NCBI RefSeq assembly: GCF_025938095.1
Contig: NZ_JAPCZF010000003.1
Span: 682,001 to 746,000, forward strand
DNA: 64,000 nt
Origin: Novosphingobium sp. JCM 18896
GTDB lineage: Bacteria; Pseudomonadota; Alphaproteobacteria; Sphingomonadales; Sphingomonadaceae
Direction of reading: 5' to 3'
The stretch's first letter is position 1, and each line of letters opens with the position of its first letter. Below, piece after piece: positions 60,878 through 64,000 of the stretch. The notes beneath the pieces were generated by a model. It did no database searches, had not been told where the DNA came from, and worked only from the letters and a program-made list of their open reading frames with translations. The translations under genes and the position numbers were made by a program.

Positions 60878-61399
60878 ATGACCGATGTCAAAGGATGGAT
60901 CGAGGGGGCCGCCGACGAAGCCTTGGGCATCGTCAAACGCGCCGTCGGCGAGCTGACCGCGCGGCCGGACCTGGTTCTCGAAGGTGAACGACAGCAGGCG
61001 CGGGGTCATGCCGAAATCGCGGCATCTCGCGGCGAGGAGCAGCATCGTAATGTCGGCTGGAAGCTCGACCGAAGCGAACGCGAAGTTCTGCTGTTGCGAC
61101 TGCCTCCAAGCTATCCGGAAGTCGTCGCCGACCATGTGACCCTTACTGCCGGGGCACCCGCCGAGCACGGGCTGCCGGCAGATGTTGCCGCTCGGATCGT
61201 CGGCATGGCCGACGACGGTGGCGGTGTCCAAGCCATGGTTGTCGCGATCGACGGGACGACCGTTCGACCGGATGGGGGGACATACCACATCACCTGGTCG
61301 CTCGCGCCCGGGCGCCGCGCGTCGGAAAGTAACGACGTTCTTGCATGGACCGTTATTCCCGAACCGATCGAAATCTGCATTCGTCCGGCCCGGTTCTGA
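60878..61399 (+). CDS. CsbD-like N-terminus fused to a domain with two H-x-T motifs
   Basis: 173 residues from ATG at 60878, with CTGGAGAG upstream. Residues ~1-55 follow the CsbD stress-protein pattern (KGWIEGAADEALGIVKRAVG, then LEGERQQARG). Residues ~65-173 form a separate domain starting NVGWKLDRSEREVLLL and containing VVADHVTLT (~88) and TYHITWSLA (~135). The two H-x-T/S motifs about 45 residues apart recall 2H phosphoesterases and the tRNA-ligase cyclic phosphodiesterase domain. This assignment is an inference; RNA or cyclic-phosphate processing would be the predicted activity. Confidence 0.65.
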   Translation: MTDVKGWIEGAADEALGIVKRAVGELTARPDLVLEGERQQARGHAEIAASRGEEQHRNVGWKLDRSEREVLLLRLPPSYPEVVADHVTLTAGAPAEHGLPADVAARIVGMADDGGGVQAMVVAIDGTTVRPDGGTYHITWSLAPGRRASESNDVLAWTVIPEPIEICIRPARF

Positions 61400-61463
61400 A
61401 AGGGGATAAGGCGCGTTCCGCGGACTATTGCGAACATTACACCGCGCGAGGCGTTCTTGCCGC

Positions 61464-62012
61464 ATGCTCGCCTTTCTCGACTTCGAAGCCTCGTCGCTCG
61501 GTGATCGAAGCTATCCTATCGAGATCGCCTGGGTGTTCGCGGACGGCACGTTCGAATCCTACCTCATACGGCCGGCGGCAGCTTGGACCGACTGGAGCCC
61601 TGTCTCGCAAGCCATTCATGGTATCGGACGCGAGGTGCTTCTCCGCGAAGGGGAGGCTCATGGGCGTGTGGCGGCCAGAACGATCGAAGCTCTCGCCGGG
61701 CACGACCTCGTGGCTAGCGCGCCGAGCTGGGACGGCAAATGGTTGAGCGCACTCCTGCGCGCCGCCGGCTATCCGCGGCGCGTGCTTCAGCTCCGTCGGA
61801 GCGCCGATGCCCTTCGCGAGGCAGCCGCGGATATTCTGCGACCCAGATTTTCGGGATCGGGGCTGGAAGTGGCGATCAACCAAGCATTAGCTGCGGCTGA
61901 GGCGCCGTTCCCGCCTGCCCATCGGGCGCTCGCCGATGCACATGCTGAGCGCCAGCGCTGGATTTCCGTTCGCCTCGCGGCCGAACGTATCGCCCAAACC
62001 TGCCTCACGTGA
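61464..62012 (+). CDS. DEDDh-type 3'-5' exonuclease
   Basis: 182 residues from ATG at 61464. Exonuclease motifs are ExoI FLDFEASSL (D-x-E, residues 4-12), ExoII in HDLVASAPSWDGKWL (Asp near 93) and ExoIII HRALADAHAE with His and Asp near 153-158, matching RNase T/DnaQ-like enzymes. It probably trims RNA or single-stranded DNA. It overlaps the next gene by 4 bases. An imperfect EcfG-like element (CGAAC-N16-CGTT) ends 8 bases before the start, but its first base differs from consensus. Confidence 0.8.
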   Translation: MLAFLDFEASSLGDRSYPIEIAWVFADGTFESYLIRPAAAWTDWSPVSQAIHGIGREVLLREGEAHGRVAARTIEALAGHDLVASAPSWDGKWLSALLRAAGYPRRVLQLRRSADALREAAADILRPRFSGSGLEVAINQALAAAEAPFPPAHRALADAHAERQRWISVRLAAERIAQTCLT

Positions 62013-62347
62013 GCGCGTCCGGCGATCGAGGCGATGTCTGCCCCGTAACGCCCGATGGCCGCTATTTCGTCGTGCGCGGGCGCCTTTGGCGCAGGTCAGA
62101 TCCCGCGCTCGGAATGGACCGCCGCCGCGAGCTCGTGAAAGCGCTGATGTCAGCGAGGCGGGAGGTGGGCGCGGCGGCTCGTCGTGGCGATCGCGCCGCC
62201 GAAGCTTTGGCGCGTAAGGCCGTCGACCGTTGCAAGCGTGCGCTCGGCGAACGAGGCCCCGTCTGGTGGAGAGACGGCTCTCCCGATTACACGCGCAAGA
62301 TGGTGCGAAACTCGCCCTATGCCGACTGGTTCGAAGCGCTCTCCTGA
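62009..62347 (+). CDS. conserved hypothetical protein
   Basis: 112 residues from a GTG overlapping the exonuclease stop by 4 bases. A recognisable but uncharacterised layout: GRYFVVRGRLWRRSDPAL near residue 18, a basic helical centre with ALMSARREVG, and the C-terminal LGERGPVWWRDGSPDYTRKM then NSPYADWF. Proteins with this pattern occur in many alphaproteobacteria without known function. Translational coupling to an exonuclease suggests a role in nucleic-acid metabolism (inference). Confidence 0.75.
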   Translation: MSASGDRGDVCPVTPDGRYFVVRGRLWRRSDPALGMDRRRELVKALMSARREVGAAARRGDRAAEALARKAVDRCKRALGERGPVWWRDGSPDYTRKMVRNSPYADWFEALS

Positions 62348-62647
62348 CGCCAGCGTTACCCACACGTCTCTCAAACTTCGATCCACACGGGGGCAAGTTC
62401 GCTCGTATTGGCCCGCCCTCGTTGAGCATTTATCCGACCATCAGCCAGTCGAGAGCGCAGAAACGGGCTCTGCTGAAGATTACCCATCGTGAACCCGGCA
62501 TTCTGCACGAAAGGTCTCGGAAATAATTCCAGAGCGCTTGGAGGCTCTTGCGCAAAGCATCCGTAAAATCGTTCGGGCAATCTGATGATCCCGCGATCAA
62601 GGGAACCTGTTGTCTCACAGTCGCTTGTGGTGGCGAAGGAGCGATCG
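62348..62647. other. intergenic region, no gene seen
   Basis: 300 bases. No frame with a credible ribosome site and protein was found on either strand. GGAAC occurs at 62,598 but lacks a properly spaced CGTT, so a stress promoter here is not supported. Confidence 0.45.
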
Positions 62648-62866
62648 ATGCACACGGAAAAACGCGGTACCGAAATACATCTCAACAAGGTCGAGGCGCG
62701 TGCTGGATCGCGTAATAAGACCAATCGCAATGCGCTAATTGCCGGCTTGCTACTCGTCGTCGCCGCTTTCGTGGTCGTAGTCGGGTCCGGCTACCTGGAA
62801 ACGGATCGTACGGGTGCAGACCAAGTGAATTCGGATGAAGCTGGCTCCAAGGCGAGCACACCCTAA
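62648..62866 (+). CDS. small single-pass membrane protein
   Basis: 72 residues from ATG at 62648 with GAAGGAG upstream. A polar N-terminus (MHTEKRGTEIHLNKVEARAG) is followed by one transmembrane helix (about 28-47, ALIAGLLLVVAAFVVVVGSG) and a short acidic periplasmic tail. No family is certain; sphingomonads have many similar small proteins. A strong hairpin follows its stop. Confidence 0.72.
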   Translation: MHTEKRGTEIHLNKVEARAGSRNKTNRNALIAGLLLVVAAFVVVVGSGYLETDRTGADQVNSDEAGSKASTP

Positions 62867-62874
62867 GCACGTTC

Positions 62875-62906
62875 CGCCTCGCCGGGAATGGATTCCCGGC
62901 GAGGCG
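62875..62906. terminator. 15-bp hairpin between convergent genes
   Basis: CGCCTCGCCGGGAAT (62875-62889) and ATTCCCGGCGAGGCG (62892-62906) are perfect inverted copies around GG. It lies 8 bases after the small membrane protein stop and about 58 bases from the convergent GFA stop. No T tract follows, so it is a GC-rich bidirectional terminator candidate. Confidence 0.7.
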
Positions 62907-62963
62907 AGGACATCCGAAGGAACACGCACTTGCGGAGGCGCCACGCGCAGCAGGTGATATCAA

Positions 62964-63452
62964 TCAGTCGATCCAGAGACCTCGGGTTCGATGCCATTCC
63001 TCGAGGGTCTCGTCCGGGTATTCGTCGAACCGCTGGTCGTCCGGCCCGAAATCCGGTTCGACCCAGGGCGCTTTCGAGCCAAGCATCATGTGGACGAGCG
63101 AGGGCGGGCGGGGCAGTTCGCCGTCGATAGCCGACGCGAATGGATGGAAGAGATCGGGATAGTCCGGGCTGAAAACCCACAGCGCGCTCGCGCATGCGCC
63201 GCAAAAGTGACGTTCGGCCTCGCTGATGCGGCAGTTTCCATCCACATTGCCGAGTGCGGCACGAAATACCGTGGTGGTGCCTACAACCTCTAGCGTCCGC
63301 TTCTGTGCATGAAGGTTTATCGCGTAGCCACCGCCGCCCGCGGTCTTGCGGCATATCGAACAGTAGCATCGCATGAAGGGGACTGGCGCGTGGCTAGACG
63401 CGGAGAAGCGCACGCCGCCGCAGTGACACGATCCACTCAATTTCAACGGCAT
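62964..63452 (-). CDS. GFA-family zinc-binding protein, second copy
   Basis: 162 residues from ATG at 63452, with GAAGGGGA upstream. Zinc ligands are in GSCHCGGVRF (~8-16), CYCSICRKTAG (~29-39) and HFCGACASALW (~82-92). The C-terminal extension (GSKAPWVEPDF, EEWHRTRGLW) is typical of the longer GFA group. It is unlike the copy at 54.8 kb in length and C-terminus, so not a recent duplicate. A consensus EcfG promoter 24-50 bases upstream indicates general-stress induction. Confidence 0.93.
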   Translation of the reverse strand: MPLKLSGSCHCGGVRFSASSHAPVPFMRCYCSICRKTAGGGGYAINLHAQKRTLEVVGTTTVFRAALGNVDGNCRISEAERHFCGACASALWVFSPDYPDLFHPFASAIDGELPRPPSLVHMMLGSKAPWVEPDFGPDDQRFDEYPDETLEEWHRTRGLWID

Positions 63453-63476
63453 GGCTCTATCCCCTTCGATCCGAGG

Positions 63477-63502
63477 AACGGCCCAGGCGTAGCGCGAGTT
63501 CC
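63477..63502 (-). promoter_or_regulatory. EcfG-type general stress promoter for the GFA gene
   Basis: On the minus strand GGAAC (63502-63498) and CGTT (63480-63477) are 17 bases apart, an exact consensus match, 24 bases from the GFA start at 63452. Confidence 0.75.
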
Positions 63503-63644
63503 GCTGGTCCCGGCATCGGCCGCGGAGCGGCAGCGGCGGACTAGCAGCTTTTGCCGGGCAATGCGCTCCGCAGGCCTAGGCGGGTTGCGATCTGCTGACT
63601 GCTGGGCCGCGATCCGTCATTCCAGACGTGCCGCGCGCCAAGGG

Positions 63645-64000
63645 TCACTGAAGTGGTGAAATATGCATAGTGGCAAGATCGCCGGAATCGTCGTTCGAAG
63701 CGGCAGGCTCGAATTTGGGAAGCGACGCCTCTATCGCCCATCGAATGGCTTCGGCGCTGTGCTTCGCACCGGTCTTTGCCAAGAGGTTGGCGCGGTGGAG
63801 TTCGACGGTGCGCGGGCTGATGTTGAGCTGTTCGCCGATCATCCGGTTGCTCAGTCCCTGAGACATCCCCGCGAGAATTTCGCGCTCGCGGCGCGAGAGA
63901 CGTTCGATCCGTGCCATCGCCTGGATCTGACGGGCACCCGCCGTCATGCCAGTGTGCGACCGCGTGGCAGAATCGCGCAGGACTTTGATCAAGGTCTCGC
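63645..64000 (-). CDS. FixJ/LuxR-type response regulator, C-terminal part (5' end outside window)
   Basis: The minus-strand frame is open to the window edge; a TTG at 63992 is not the real start because the reading frame and FixJ-like linker (ETLIKVLRDS) continue beyond. The visible ~118 residues carry the LuxR helix-turn-helix: IERLSRREREILAGMSQGLS, then MIGEQLNISPRTVELHRANLLAKTG, closely matching FixJ regulators. The receiver domain should lie just to the right of the window. The partner kinase is unknown. Confidence 0.88.
   Translation of the reverse strand, partial: ETLIKVLRDSATRSHTGMTAGARQIQAMARIERLSRREREILAGMSQGLSNRMIGEQLNISPRTVELHRANLLAKTGAKHSAEAIRWAIEASLPKFEPAASNDDSGDLATMHISPLQ

Noticed and set aside
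61431..61455. EcfG-like element before the exonuclease gene
   Set aside because: CGAAC-N16-CGTT has a mismatch in a conserved base and would leave almost no leader before the start codon, so it was not called.

Overview
The window is high-GC DNA from an alphaproteobacterium, most likely a sphingomonad (Sphingomonas, Novosphingobium or Sphingobium). This is inferred from gene content: a FAT GUY-type single-domain response regulator beside an HWE/HisKA_2 kinase, promoters of the GGAAC-N17-CGTT type used by EcfG sigma factors, an mprF-acvB type lipid operon and a NodT-type outer membrane lipoprotein. No 16S rRNA or other decisive marker is present.

Layout. (1) 1-6.2 kb is a catabolic or accessory cluster: two tandem related MFS transporters (the first cut by the window edge), an exported tyrosine-phosphatase-like protein and an EthD-like protein, then a cytochrome P450 and an FAH-family hydrolase transcribed divergently around an AT-rich inverted repeat. 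A methyltransferase, a small membrane protein and a membrane acyltransferase follow. (2) 8.0-19.1 kb holds a LuxR-type regulator and a single gene of about 9.8 kb for a giant RTX-repeat protein of 3,262 residues. (3) 19.2-24.2 kb is an AaeAB/EmrAB-like efflux operon led by a MarR regulator. (4) 24.3-29.6 kb carries a PAS-GGDEF-EAL protein, a LysR regulator and small proteins. (5) 29.6-32.1 kb is a Slam-like outer membrane protein with a TbpB-like surface lipoprotein on a long Thr-Pro stalk. (6) 32.5-39.2 kb has a divergent two-component pair and the operon acvB-like / DUF2147 / mprF, predicted to make, flip and hydrolyse aminoacyl-phosphatidylglycerol. (7) 39.4-42.2 kb has a PDZ protein and an OmpR/EnvZ-like pair.

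At 42,524 the 3' half of a tRNA-Gln gene appears without its 5' half, followed by a 12-bp tandem direct repeat. This looks like one end of an element integrated in tRNA-Gln, with element DNA running rightwards from about 42.57 kb, possibly past the window end. The right part contains an AbiE toxin-antitoxin pair whose toxin gene has an in-frame stop, a SRAP-family protein lacking its usual catalytic residues, and a compact six-gene signalling operon (EAL phosphodiesterase, LysM/TPR lipoprotein, receptor-type Ser/Thr kinase, TagH-like FHA protein, PP2C phosphatase, PilZ protein) at 45.5-51.7 kb. After it come general-stress-type genes: HWE kinase plus FAT GUY regulator, folE, two L,D-transpeptidases, two GFA proteins, a PNPOx-like protein, an SDR, a CsbD fusion and a DEDD exonuclease. 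Three promoters there match the EcfG consensus.

The strongest candidates for something new are the six-gene operon, which puts c-di-GMP turnover and sensing together with the kinase/FHA/phosphatase trio known from type VI secretion control, although no secretion genes are visible, and the CsbD fusion to a domain with two H-x-T motifs.
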